A DNA stretch of 64,000 bases from NCBI GenBank assembly GCA_004138175.2, contig RYFE02000008.1, positions 62,001-126,000 of the forward strand. Direction: 5' to 3'. This stretch comes from Chloroflexales bacterium ZM16-3 (GTDB lineage: Bacteria > Chloroflexota > Chloroflexia > Chloroflexales > Chloroflexaceae). The notes under the pieces are model-generated. The model did no database searches. It was not told the DNA's origin and saw only the letters and a list, made by a program, of their open reading frames with translations. Every line of letters begins with the position of its first letter. Positions within the stretch are counted from its first letter, which is position 1. Shown piece after piece: positions 49,411 through 57,489 of this stretch. The position numbers and the translations under genes are program-made.

Positions 49411-50834
49411 TGGGCTGCCTCCTTGCGCTTCTTCTCCCGCTCCTCCCACCACTCCCCAAAGCTGGTGCCCGAAAGGGTGGGGAAATCTCGCCCGTGGGTC
49501 CATCCGCTCAGCGGCGGCGGCAGGCGGCGGATGCGGCCCTTGCGACCGATCAGGCGCGAGCCGAGCCTGGCCGCGCGCCCGCCGGCCCGGTAGACCGCCG
49601 GGTTGTTCATCGTCATCACATAGCCCCGCATCGCCGCCTTCTCGACCGGGTGGGCCTTGCCGGCCTTCACCGCGTCGGCGCGCAGGCGCAGCAGCATATC
49701 GGGGATGGCGATCCGCACCGGGCAGACCTCCTGGCATGCCCCGCAGAGCGAGCTGGCCTGGGGCAGCATGTATGCCTCGGGCAGGTCGGGCTGGAGCAGC
49801 GGGGTGAGCACGGCCCCGATCGGGCCAGAGTAGACCCCGCCGTAGGCGTGGCCGCCGATGGCCTGGTAGACCGGGCAGGCGTTGAGGCATGCCCCGCAGC
49901 GGATACAGAGCAGCGCCTCGGCGTACTCGCCGCCCAGGATCTTCGAGCGGCCATTGTCGAGCAGCACCAGGTGGAACTCCTCGGGGCCGTCCTCCTCGCC
50001 GGAGCGGGCCGGGCCGCTGATCATGCTGGTGTAGACGCTGAGCTTCTGGCCGGTGGCCGAGCGGGCCAGCACCTGGAGCATCACCCCGAGGTCCTCCATG
50101 CGGGCGACGATCCGCTCGATGCCCATGATCGCCACGTGGATGCGTGGGACGGTGGTGGAGAGCCGGGCGTTGCCCTCGTTCTCCACGATCACCACGGCGC
50201 CCTCGTCGGCCACGCCGAAGTTCACCCCGCTGATGCCCATGTCGGCCTTCAGGAAGCGCTGGCGCAGGGCCGTGCGCGCCGTCTGGGTCATAGTCTGGAT
50301 ATCATCGGTGAGCGGCACGCCGAGGTGCTGGTGGAACAGCTCGCTGACCTGCTCGCGGGTCTTGTGGATGGAGGGGGCGATGATGTGCGAGGGCGTCTCG
50401 CCAGCGAGCTGGATGATATACTCGCCGAGGTCGGTCTCAACCACCTCCAGGCCAGCCTCCTCCAGAGCGTGGTTGAGGTGGATCTCCTCGGAGGCCATCG
50501 ACTTCGACTTGACGATCGAGCGGACGCCACGGGCCTTGGCCAGCTCGGCGATGTAGGTGCGGGCCTCCTCGCCGTCGCTGGCCCAGCAGACAGTGCCGCC
50601 ACGGGACTCGACGTTGGTGGCGAGCTGGGCGAGCAGCTCATCGAGGCGGGACAGCGCCCCGGCGCGGATGGCGCGGGCCGTATCGCGCAGCGCCGCCTCA
50701 TCGCTCAGGGCGCCGATGGCCCCGGCGCGGTTGCCGATAAATCGCTCAGTGGCGCGCGACAGTGCCGTCTTGAGCGAGGCGTCATGCAGCGCGCCGTCGA
50801 CGCGCTCGTAGAAGGAGATGCTCTGTGTGGTCAT
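49407..50834 (-). CDS. lutB: Lactate utilisation iron-sulfur protein LutB
   Basis: A 475-residue protein of the LutB/YkgF family. The LUD-like N-terminal part has KSKSMASEEIHLNHALEEAG and GVNFGVADEGAVVIVENEGN; the C-terminal part has two 4Fe-4S motifs, CIRCGACLNACPVYQAIGG and CGACQEVCPVRI. All cluster cysteines are present. It carries electrons from lactate oxidation. It lies second in the lutA-lutB-lutC order, 54 bp after lutA. Confidence 0.95.
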   Translation of the reverse strand: MTTQSISFYERVDGALHDASLKTALSRATERFIGNRAGAIGALSDEAALRDTARAIRAGALSRLDELLAQLATNVESRGGTVCWASDGEEARTYIAELAKARGVRSIVKSKSMASEEIHLNHALEEAGLEVVETDLGEYIIQLAGETPSHIIAPSIHKTREQVSELFHQHLGVPLTDDIQTMTQTARTALRQRFLKADMGISGVNFGVADEGAVVIVENEGNARLSTTVPRIHVAIMGIERIVARMEDLGVMLQVLARSATGQKLSVYTSMISGPARSGEEDGPEEFHLVLLDNGRSKILGGEYAEALLCIRCGACLNACPVYQAIGGHAYGGVYSGPIGAVLTPLLQPDLPEAYMLPQASSLCGACQEVCPVRIAIPDMLLRLRADAVKAGKAHPVEKAAMRGYVMTMNNPAVYRAGGRAARLGSRLIGRKGRIRRLPPPLSGWTHGRDFPTLSGTSFGEWWEEREKKRKEAAQ

Positions 50835-50888
50835 GAGGTGTGCCTCTCAATCTGCCGTCGGGGGGCGGGCGACTACGCGGGAGCGCCC

Positions 50889-51641
50889 CTACTGGCGCGC
50901 ATCCGTCATATTCGCCAGAACCTCAACCAGGTGGCGGGCCTTCGTCTTGCTGCCCTTGCGGCTGAGCCCGCCGGCGATCTGGGTCATGCACGAGGCGTCC
51001 CCGGTGACGATCAGGTCGGCCTGAGCCTCGGCGATGCCAGCGAGCTTCTGGTCGAGCATGGCCTCGGAGATCGCGCCCTGCTTGACGGCGAAGAGTCCGC
51101 CGAAGCCGCAGCACTGGTCGTGGCCGGGCAGCGGCTTCACCTCGGCTCCGGCGACGCTGCCGAGCAGGGTGCGGGCCTGGCGCCCAAGGCCGAGGAAGCG
51201 CAGTCCGTGGCAGGCGTCGTGGTAGGCCAGGCTGCCGCTGTAGCGGGCGCCCACATCGGCCACGCCCAGCACATCCACGAGGTACTCGCTGATCTCATAA
51301 GTGCGCGAGATCAGGTCGGCGGTGGGGCCGGCGTAGGGGCTGCGCTGGAACAGCTCGGGGTAGAGGTGGCGGATCATCGTGGCGCATGAGCCCGAGGGCA
51401 GCACCACATCGTCTGAGCCGCGCAGCACCTCAATCGTGCGCCCGGCCACCGCATACGCCTCGTCGCGAAACCCGGCGTTGAAGGCCATCTGGCCACAGCA
51501 GGTCAGCCCGCGCGGCACACGCACCTCCACCCCCTGCGACTCCAGCAGGGCGGCGGTGGCCTGTCCGATCCCGGGGTAGACTTGGTCGACGATACAGGTG
51601 ACAAAGAGAGTTACGCGCCGGCGTCCTGGCTTCGTCGTCAC
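50889..51641 (-). CDS. lutA: Lactate utilisation protein LutA (CCG domains)
   Basis: A 250-residue protein with two cysteine-rich CCG domains: TLFVTCIVDQVYPGIGQATA, GLTCCGQMAFNAGF, then YHDACHGLRFLGL and DQCCGFGGLFAVKQGAI. This is the pattern of LutA/YkgE, the heterodisulfide-reductase-like subunit. It is the first gene of the lut operon. The start codon is taken at 51641; an AATCTGC-type array lies upstream (51657-51692). No LldR-type regulator is adjacent. Confidence 0.94.
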   Translation of the reverse strand: MTTKPGRRRVTLFVTCIVDQVYPGIGQATAALLESQGVEVRVPRGLTCCGQMAFNAGFRDEAYAVAGRTIEVLRGSDDVVLPSGSCATMIRHLYPELFQRSPYAGPTADLISRTYEISEYLVDVLGVADVGARYSGSLAYHDACHGLRFLGLGRQARTLLGSVAGAEVKPLPGHDQCCGFGGLFAVKQGAISEAMLDQKLAGIAEAQADLIVTGDASCMTQIAGGLSRKGSKTKARHLVEVLANMTDARQ

Positions 51642-52146
51642 GGCGGGGCTCCTGGGTTGTAGATTGCGGATGGCAGATTGTAGATTGCGGATGGGGTGAT
51701 GTGGATTATACCAGATCGGAAGTCAGGAGTCGGGAGTCGGGAGTCGGGAGTCGGGGGTTAGGGGTTGGGGGTTGGGAGGAAGGAATCTGCTGCCGCACAG
51801 CCCTCACCCCCAGCCCCCTCTCCCTGAGCGGGAGAGGGGGAGCATTTCCTCACCAGGAAGGGGTATACTCCCCTCTCCCCTTGAGGGAGAGGGGCGGACA
51901 GAACGTTTGGGTGACAAGGCGATTCATGGCGTTGGAGCGGCTTTTGGCCCTCACCCCCCAGCCCCCTCTCCCGCTGCGGCGGGCGAGGGGGAGCATTCCT
52001 CACCAGGAAGGGGTATACTCCCCTCTCCCCTTGAGGGAGAGGGGCTGGGGGTGAGGGGGCGAGATCCGCGCGAGAACCGCTTATTCGCAAAGTATTGAGC
52101 CTAACCCCCGACCCCCGACTCCCGACTCCCGACTCCCGCCCCCCAC
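51642..52146. repeat. 500-bp stack of three repeat families
   Basis: No gene is seen. In order: GATTGTAGATTGCGGATGG-type repeats (51657-51692); GGGAGTC heptads (51719-51765); two direct copies, about 100 bp each, of the CCCTCACCCCC element (51803-51898 and 51948-52056), both containing CACCAGGAAGGGGTATACTC; and an inverted CCCGACT heptad array (52107-52140). The stack sits between two minus-strand operons. Confidence 0.85.
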
Positions 52147-53436
52147 CTACGCAGGAGCCTGCCCGGCCTGCGGCAGATGCGAGATGCTGCGCTGGTAGGC
52201 CACGGCCGCGCCGACGCCGATCAGGCAGAGCGTGGCGCAGAGCAGCAGCGCCTTGGGCACGCCGAAGAGGCTGGCCGCGCCGCCGATCAGCAGGCCGCCG
52301 ATCGGCGTGCTTCCCGCAAAGAGCATAAAGTAGAGGCTGCTCACCCGCCCGCGCAGGTCGTCGGGCACGCGCAGCTGGATGACCGTGTTGGCCGCCGTGG
52401 TGAAGCTGATCCCGGCGAAGCCGAGCGCGAACAGCAGGGCCACGGCCACGGCGAAGGTGCTGGTGGTGGCCAGGGAGCCAAGCAGGATGCTGAATGCCGC
52501 TGCGGCGATGATCATGCGCCGGGGCGTGAAGCTGCCCATGTAGGCGTTGGCCACAGCCGCCGCGAGCGAGCCGAGGCCGAGGAAGGCACCCAGCATCCCG
52601 TAGCTGGCCGGGTCGGTGTGCAGGACAAACCCGCCGATCAGCGGCAGGGTCACGCTGAAGTTGTAGCCGAAGGTGCCGATCGCCCCGATCAGGATCATCA
52701 CCAGCAGGATCTCGGGGGTGCGCCATGTGTAGGCCAGCCCCTCGCGCAGCTCGCTGAACACGCGGGCCGGGCGGCGCGGCCCCTGCACGATCTGGCTCAC
52801 GTCCATGCGCAGCAGGCCCAGCAGCACCGCCAGGAAGCTGGCCGCGTTCAGGTAGAGCATGGCGGCGATGCCCAGCGGGCCGATCAGCAGACCGGCCAGC
52901 GCCGGGCCGATGATCCGCGAGCCGTTGAAGACGATCGAGTTCAGGGCCACGGCGTTCGGCCGATCCTCGCGGCCCACCAGCTCCACGGCGAACGCCTGGC
53001 GCACCGGCGTGTCCAGCGCGTTCACCACGCCCTGAATCATCGCCAGCAGGTAGATCTGCCAGAGCTGGATGAGGCCGAAGAAGACCAGCGAACCGAAGAT
53101 CGTCGCCAGAGCCATGGCGATGGTCTGGGTGATCAGGATCATGCGGTAGCGCGGCACGCGATCGGCGATCACGCCGCCGAAGAGCGAGAGCAGCATCACC
53201 GGCAGGAACTGGAAGGTGGCCACTAGGCCGATGGCGAGGGGCGAGTTGGTGAGCTGGAGTACGAGCAGCGCCTGGGCGGTGACCTGCACCCACGAGCCGG
53301 TCATCGAGACCAGCTGGCCGAACCAGTAGAGCCGGTAGTTGCGCACGCGCAGGGCGCGGAATCCGCCCAGCAGGCGCACGAGGCGCACTTGTGTGGCCCG
53401 GGGCGATCCGTCGCTGTCGCTTGATGGTGCTTGCAT
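52147..53436 (-). CDS. MFS transporter
   Basis: A 429-residue major facilitator superfamily permease with about 12 helices, of the MFS_3/enterobactin-exporter-like group. LVSMTGSWVQVTAQALLVLQ opens it, followed by LLSLFGGVIADRVPRYRMIL (the loop 2-3 G-x3-D-R signature) and AFAVELVGREDRPNAVALNS. The gene starts 19 bp after the MarR gene stop, so export of a toxic compound under MarR control is likely. Substrate cannot be read. Confidence 0.92.
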   Translation of the reverse strand: MQAPSSDSDGSPRATQVRLVRLLGGFRALRVRNYRLYWFGQLVSMTGSWVQVTAQALLVLQLTNSPLAIGLVATFQFLPVMLLSLFGGVIADRVPRYRMILITQTIAMALATIFGSLVFFGLIQLWQIYLLAMIQGVVNALDTPVRQAFAVELVGREDRPNAVALNSIVFNGSRIIGPALAGLLIGPLGIAAMLYLNAASFLAVLLGLLRMDVSQIVQGPRRPARVFSELREGLAYTWRTPEILLVMILIGAIGTFGYNFSVTLPLIGGFVLHTDPASYGMLGAFLGLGSLAAAVANAYMGSFTPRRMIIAAAAFSILLGSLATTSTFAVAVALLFALGFAGISFTTAANTVIQLRVPDDLRGRVSSLYFMLFAGSTPIGGLLIGGAASLFGVPKALLLCATLCLIGVGAAVAYQRSISHLPQAGQAPA

Positions 53437-53455
53437 GGCTGATCCTATTCAAGAC

Positions 53456-53944
53456 TCAAGATAAGAGTTTTTTCTCGGAGGGGCGCTGGCCCTCCACATT
53501 CCCCCGATCCTCGCTGGTCAGGGCGCGCTGGAGCGCCGGCAGGGCCGCGCACACGGCGGCCAGCTCCTCGGGGCTCAGGCGCTCGGCTAGGATGCCCGCG
53601 ATCTGGGCCTGGGCCAGCGCGTGGGCGTCCTCGTGCCGCCGTCGGCCCTCATCGCTCAGCGAGAGCCGCTGCTGCCGCCGGTCCTGTAGGTCGGGCCGCC
53701 GCTCAACCAGCCCGCGCTCGACGAGCGCCTGGACCAGCTCGCCCATTGAGGCCAGGCTGACCCGGCGACGCCGCGCCAGATCGCTCACGGTCAGCGGGCC
53801 GCCGCTCAGGTGGGCCAGAGCGCGAAACTGCGACATCGTCAGGGTGTCGGGCGTGTCGCGCTGGACGATCGCGGCGACCGTGCGGTTGAGCAGGGGCATG
53901 GTGTCGAGCAGCGCCCGCGCTGCCTCGTCTTCTGGCGTTGGCAT
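53456..53944 (-). CDS. MarR-family transcriptional regulator
   Basis: A 162-residue winged-helix regulator. LTMSQFRALAHLSGGPLTVS leads to the recognition helix DLARRRRVSLASMGELVQAL and the wing LVERGLVERRPDLQDRRQQR (DxRxxR motif), all typical of MarR. It is the first gene of a two-gene unit with the MFS transporter. Two matching palindromes lie 28-56 bp upstream, so autoregulation of the pair with release by a small ligand is expected. Confidence 0.93.
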   Translation of the reverse strand: MPTPEDEAARALLDTMPLLNRTVAAIVQRDTPDTLTMSQFRALAHLSGGPLTVSDLARRRRVSLASMGELVQALVERGLVERRPDLQDRRQQRLSLSDEGRRRHEDAHALAQAQIAGILAERLSPEELAAVCAALPALQRALTSEDRGNVEGQRPSEKKLLS

Positions 53945-53971
53945 AGGTTCTTTGATCTCTTGCGCGTCTGG

Positions 53972-54000
53972 TCAGGTTTCCTGATGGTAAGGATACCTTA
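53972..54000. promoter_or_regulatory. Paired 5-3-5 palindromes, candidate MarR operators
   Basis: TCAGG-TTT-CCTGA (53972-53984) and TAAGG-ATA-CCTTA (53988-54000) share the consensus T[CA]AGG-N3-CCT[GT]A and have centres 16 bp apart. They lie upstream of the MarR-MFS pair and about 140 bp before the divergent DUF6174 gene. Confidence 0.5.
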
Positions 54001-54141
54001 TATTGGTAAAAACAGCAATACATCGGAGGTCGGAATGGCGGGGCGGCAGGCGCAGCGTTCGCGGAACTCCTGTGGCTGTGCCAGCGTTATAGGGCAAGAT
54101 AGTGGGCTTTGGCACAGCATATTAGCGAAGAGGAGCGAGCA

Positions 54142-54639
54142 GTGAAGCAGATCTCATATCGGGCGCGGATCGGTATCGTCGTCGGCCTGATCCTGATTCT
54201 TGCCGTCGGCGGGGTGGCGCTGCTGCTTGAGGCGAACCAGCAACTCAATCGGGCCGAGCGGCTCTGGAAGCAGCAAGGGATCGACAGCTATCGGATCAGC
54301 GTGAGCAATAGCTCGAACTGGGTCATGCGCACCTTCGATCTGACTGTGCGCAACGGCGAGATTGTGTCGCTGAGCCACACCTGCAAGTCGGGGCTTGCTG
54401 ACTTTGGCATATGTAACAGCGATCCGACCTACACCGACTACAGCGTGCCCGGTCTCTTTGAGTACGTGCGCACGGTGCTCAGTGACACCGAGATTGACAA
54501 TCGATGGAAGCGGATAACGTATGATCCGACCTACGGCTACCCAACGTCGATCGTTATCAACGACCCGCAGATCCTTGACGAGGAGTCCGCGCTGACAGTG
54601 CTGAGCTTCGAGGTGCTGGATGCGCCTGCGGACTCGTGA
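54142..54639 (+). CDS. DUF6174-like membrane-anchored protein
   Basis: A 165-residue protein with one N-terminal membrane helix (IGIVVGLILILAVGGVALLL) and an outer domain with RLWKQQGIDSYRISVSNSSN and the central TVRNGEIVSLSHTC, the pattern of DUF6174 proteins. Two cysteines (HTCKSG and GICNSD) may form a disulfide. RITYDPTYGYPTSIVINDP near the end is another family-like block. The GTG at 54142 has GAGGAGCGAG just upstream and is preferred to the ATG at 54109. Function unknown. Confidence 0.75.
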   Translation: MKQISYRARIGIVVGLILILAVGGVALLLEANQQLNRAERLWKQQGIDSYRISVSNSSNWVMRTFDLTVRNGEIVSLSHTCKSGLADFGICNSDPTYTDYSVPGLFEYVRTVLSDTEIDNRWKRITYDPTYGYPTSIVINDPQILDEESALTVLSFEVLDAPADS

Positions 54640-54724
54640 TCGCCCAGTCAGCGGGTTCGGGCGGCAAATCTCCGGTACAATGGATGTGCGCACCCGAACA
54701 CAGAACCGGAGAGGTATATCAACC

Positions 54725-55189
54725 ATGGCCGAATCCCCGATCGTCGGCGCGCAGGCGCCCGACTTCACCCTAAAGAGCGATGGCGGCGAGCCCGTCACCC
54801 TGTCGAGCTTCCGAGGCAAGAAGGTCATCCTCTACTTCTACCCGAAGGACGACACCCCCGGCTGCACGACGCAGGCATGTGGCTTCCGCGATAGCTACCC
54901 GCAGGTCGAGGAGCAGAACGCGGTGGTCCTGGGCGTCAGCCCCGACGGCGAGCAGGCCCACCAGAAGTTCAGGGCTAAGTTCAACCTGCCCTTCACCCTG
55001 CTGGTGGACAGCGATCACGCGGTGGCCGAGGCATACGGCGTCTGGGGCGAGAAGAGCATGTACGGGAAGAAGTACATGGGCATCATCCGCAGCCACTTTG
55101 TGATCGACGAGGAGGGCAAGATCGCCCAGGCCGAGGTGAAGGTGAGCCCGGCCGACAGCGTGAAGCGGGCGCTGGCCGCGCTGCGCTAG
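54725..55189 (+). CDS. bcp: Thioredoxin-dependent peroxiredoxin, Bcp/PrxQ type
   Basis: A 154-residue atypical 2-Cys peroxiredoxin. APDFTLKSDGGEPVTLSSFR leads to YPKDDTPGCTTQACGFRD, with peroxidatic Cys47 and resolving Cys52 four residues on, as in Bcp. GVSPDGEQAHQKF and RSHFVIDEEGKIAQAEVKV complete the fold. It reduces hydrogen and organic peroxides with electrons from thioredoxin. GGTACAAT at 54674-54681 is a possible -10, and GGAGAGG precedes the ATG. Confidence 0.96.
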   Translation: MAESPIVGAQAPDFTLKSDGGEPVTLSSFRGKKVILYFYPKDDTPGCTTQACGFRDSYPQVEEQNAVVLGVSPDGEQAHQKFRAKFNLPFTLLVDSDHAVAEAYGVWGEKSMYGKKYMGIIRSHFVIDEEGKIAQAEVKVSPADSVKRALAALR

Positions 55190-55250
55190 GCCCTCGGCTG
55201 GCGACTGGAAGTCGCGCCGGCGGGGCGCGGTGCGCCGGGCGTCGGCCTGC

Positions 55251-55321
55251 GCCGACGCCGGAGCCGCCCGCGTAGGCGGGCGGCTGGCCGCAGGCCCCCG
55301 TGGCGCGGCTTCAGCCGCCCG
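55251..55321. repeat. Dispersed GC repeat, inverted copy of 45102
   Basis: CCGACGCCGG, CCGCCCGCGTAGGCGGGCGG, the CCCCC spacer and GCGGCTTCAGCCGCC occur in the reverse order of the copy at 45102-45173. Confidence 0.8.
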
Positions 55322-55408
55322 CGATAAGGCACCCGCCATCTTTACTCCATCATGCGACGGGGCGAGCGGATCGCGCCCGCGTGGTATGATGGCTTGTATT
55401 GTGCAAAA

Positions 55409-55445
55409 TCTATAACCTGCAATCTGCAATCTACAATCTGCAATT
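55409..55445. repeat. AATCTGC microsatellite upstream of the ABC-F gene
   Basis: CTGCAATCTGCAATCTACAA and a further AATCTGCAATT lie 18-50 bp before the ATG at 55464. Confidence 0.75.
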
Positions 55446-55463
55446 GTACGTAGGTGTACCCTT

Positions 55464-57419
55464 ATGACCTTGCTGAGCGTTGGCGGGCTGAAAAAGTACT
55501 ATGGGGCCGAGCTGATCTTTAAGGATGTTAGCTTCCAGGTGGCCAAGGGCGACAAGATCGGCCTCGTTGGCATCAACGGTGCCGGTAAGAGCACCCTGCT
55601 CAAGATCGTCGCCGGGATGGAGAGTGCCGACGGCGGCGTTATCGCGCCCGCGCGCGGCACCCGCGTGGCCTACCTGGCCCAAGAGGTGCACTTCGCCGCC
55701 GACCGCACGCTCTGGCAGGAGATGGAGGCCGCCTTCAGCCACCTCGCCGAGCTCCAGGCCGAGATCACCGCCCTTGAGCCGACGATCGCCGACACCGCCG
55801 CCCCCGGCTGGGCCGAGGCGATGGAGCAGTACGGCGACCTGATGTCGCACTTTGAGCACGGCGGCGGCTATGAGATCGAGCCGCGCATCAAGCGCACCCT
55901 CCACGGCCTCGGCTTCCACGAGTCGCAGCACGGCCAGCGCCTCTCGCAGTTCTCCGGCGGCCAGAAGACCCGAGCCGCCCTCGCCGCCACTCTGCTCTCT
56001 GACCCCGACCTGCTCCTGCTCGATGAGCCCACCAACCACCTCGATATGCAGGCGCTGGAGTGGCTGGAGATCTTCTTGCGCGGCTGGGACGGCACCCTGA
56101 TCGTGATCTCGCACGACCGCTACTTCCTCGACCGGGTGACGAAGCGCACCCTGGAGATCGCCTTCAATGTGCTGGAGGACTACCCCGCTGGCTACAACAA
56201 GTACCTGGAGCTGAAGGCCGAGCGCCTGGAGCGCCGCCTGAAGGAGTTCAACGCCCAGCAGGAGTTTATTGCCAAGACTGAGGAGTTTATCCAGCGCTAC
56301 AAGGCTGGCCAGCGCGCCCGCGAGGCCAAGGGCCGCGAGAAGCGCCTTGATCGCCTCAAGCGCGACAGCCTGGTGGCCCGCCCGCAGGAGCAAGCCAAGC
56401 TGCGGCTCTTCCTCGACACCCAGCTGCGCAGCGGCGAGCTGGTGCTGGCCCTCGAAGGTCTGGTGATCGGCTTCCCCGGCGACCGCCGCCACGAGTCGGA
56501 GCCGCGCGTGCTGCTGCGCGCCGACGGCATGGAGATCCATCGCGGCGAGCGCGTGGCCCTGCTCGGCCCCAACGGCTGCGGCAAGACTACCCTGCTGCGC
56601 ACGCTGATCAACGAGCTGAGCCCGCTCCAGGGCGCGCCGCGCCTCGGCCACAAGGTGCAGATCGGCTACTACGCCCAGGGCCACGATATGCTGAATATGC
56701 AGGCTACGGTGCTAGAGGAGCTGACCCGCGCCAGCCCAGGGCTGGGCGAGCCAGCGGCCCGCAACCTGCTCGGGCGCTTCCTATTCAGCGGCGACGATGT
56801 GTTCAAGCGGGTGGGCGACCTGAGCGGCGGCGAGCGCTCGCGGGTGGCCCTGGCCCAGCTCACGCTGCTGCCCGGCAACCTGCTGGTGCTCGATGAGCCC
56901 ACCAACCACCTCGACATCGGCGCCCGCGAGGCGCTGGAGGGCGTGCTCAAGGAGTATCCCGGCTCCATCCTCTTTGTCTCTCACGACCGCTACTTCATCG
57001 ACGCCATAGCCGACAAGATCTGGACGGTTGAGCAGGGCCGCATGCGCCAGTTTATCGGCAACTACAGCGAGTTTGTGGCGCAGGAGTCGGGGGGCAGGAG
57101 TCAGGGGTCGGGGGGCAGGAGTCAAGAGTCTGGGCCGACGAAGCGAGAATCGGGCGGTGCCGCGCCGCTGACTTCCGACTCCCGACTCCCGACTCCCGAC
57201 TCCCGGGACGAAGATAAGCAGCGCAAGCGCCGCCTGGCCGCCCTAGAGTCCGAGGTCGCCATGCTGGAGCAGGAGCTCGGCAGGCTGCGCGGCGCCCTCG
57301 ATAAGGCCAGCGCAGGGCAGGATGTGAAGAAGCTCACAGCCCTGGGCACCCAGTACGCCGAACTGGAGCGGCTGCTCGCCGAGAAGTACGCCCAGTGGGA
57401 GCAGCTCGCGGCGGCCTGA
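55464..57419 (+). CDS. ABC-F family ATPase (Uup/EttA-like ribosome factor)
   Basis: A 651-residue soluble ATPase with two ABC domains and no membrane part, the ABC-F layout. Domain 1: VGINGAGKSTLLK, signature SQFSGGQKTRAALA, LLLLDEPTNHLDMQ. The interdomain linker (about 245-310) is charged and helical (the P-site tRNA interaction motif region). Domain 2: LGPNGCGKTTLLR, DLSGGERSRVALAQ, LVLDEPTNHLDIG, FVSHDRYFID. The C-terminus is a coiled coil (LESEVAMLEQELGRLRGALD), as in Uup. Between domain 2 and the coil, residues about 541-581 (SGGRSQGSGGRSQES..., SRLPTPDS) derive from an in-frame GGGAGTC-type repeat in two orientations. ABC-F factors act on stalled ribosomes or give antibiotic resistance; which applies is unclear. 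Confidence 0.94.
   Translation: MTLLSVGGLKKYYGAELIFKDVSFQVAKGDKIGLVGINGAGKSTLLKIVAGMESADGGVIAPARGTRVAYLAQEVHFAADRTLWQEMEAAFSHLAELQAEITALEPTIADTAAPGWAEAMEQYGDLMSHFEHGGGYEIEPRIKRTLHGLGFHESQHGQRLSQFSGGQKTRAALAATLLSDPDLLLLDEPTNHLDMQALEWLEIFLRGWDGTLIVISHDRYFLDRVTKRTLEIAFNVLEDYPAGYNKYLELKAERLERRLKEFNAQQEFIAKTEEFIQRYKAGQRAREAKGREKRLDRLKRDSLVARPQEQAKLRLFLDTQLRSGELVLALEGLVIGFPGDRRHESEPRVLLRADGMEIHRGERVALLGPNGCGKTTLLRTLINELSPLQGAPRLGHKVQIGYYAQGHDMLNMQATVLEELTRASPGLGEPAARNLLGRFLFSGDDVFKRVGDLSGGERSRVALAQLTLLPGNLLVLDEPTNHLDIGAREALEGVLKEYPGSILFVSHDRYFIDAIADKIWTVEQGRMRQFIGNYSEFVAQESGGRSQGSGGRSQESGPTKRESGGAAPLTSDSRLPTPDSRDEDKQRKRRLAALESEVAMLEQELGRLRGALDKASAGQDVKKLTALGTQYAELERLLAEKYAQWEQLAAA
57086..57207. repeat. 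GGGAGTC-type heptads inside the ABC-F gene
   Basis: GGAGTCGGGGGCAGGAGTCA at the front faces CCCGACTCCCGACTCCCG at the back, forming an imperfect inverted pair around about 50 bp. The reading frame is kept. Confidence 0.8.
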
Positions 57420-57423
57420 TGTG

Positions 57424-57463
57424 ATTGGAGATTGGAGGTTGCGCGCAACCTCCAATCTCCAAT
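57424..57463. terminator. 40-bp perfect palindrome after the ABC-F gene
   Basis: ATTGGAGATTGGAGGTTGCG is followed directly by its exact reverse complement, starting six bases after the ABC-F stop. It is a variant of the AATCTGC-type repeats and could end the upstream transcript. Confidence 0.75.
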
Positions 57464-57477
57464 TCCGCCCGACGGTG

Positions 57478-57483
57478 TATACT
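57478..57483 (+). promoter_or_regulatory. Candidate -10 (TATACT) giving a leaderless transcript
   Basis: TATACT ends seven bases before the ATG at 57490, so transcription should begin at or next to the start codon. No ribosome site precedes the ATG. No clear -35 is seen. Confidence 0.4.
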
Positions 57484-57489
57484 TTACGC

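Noticed and set aside
49494-51389. 631-codon open frame on the plus strand opposite lutA/lutB
   Set aside because: Antisense of well-conserved LutA and LutB; composition is His/Asp/Gly/Leu-rich as expected for the complement of a high-GC gene, with no domain.
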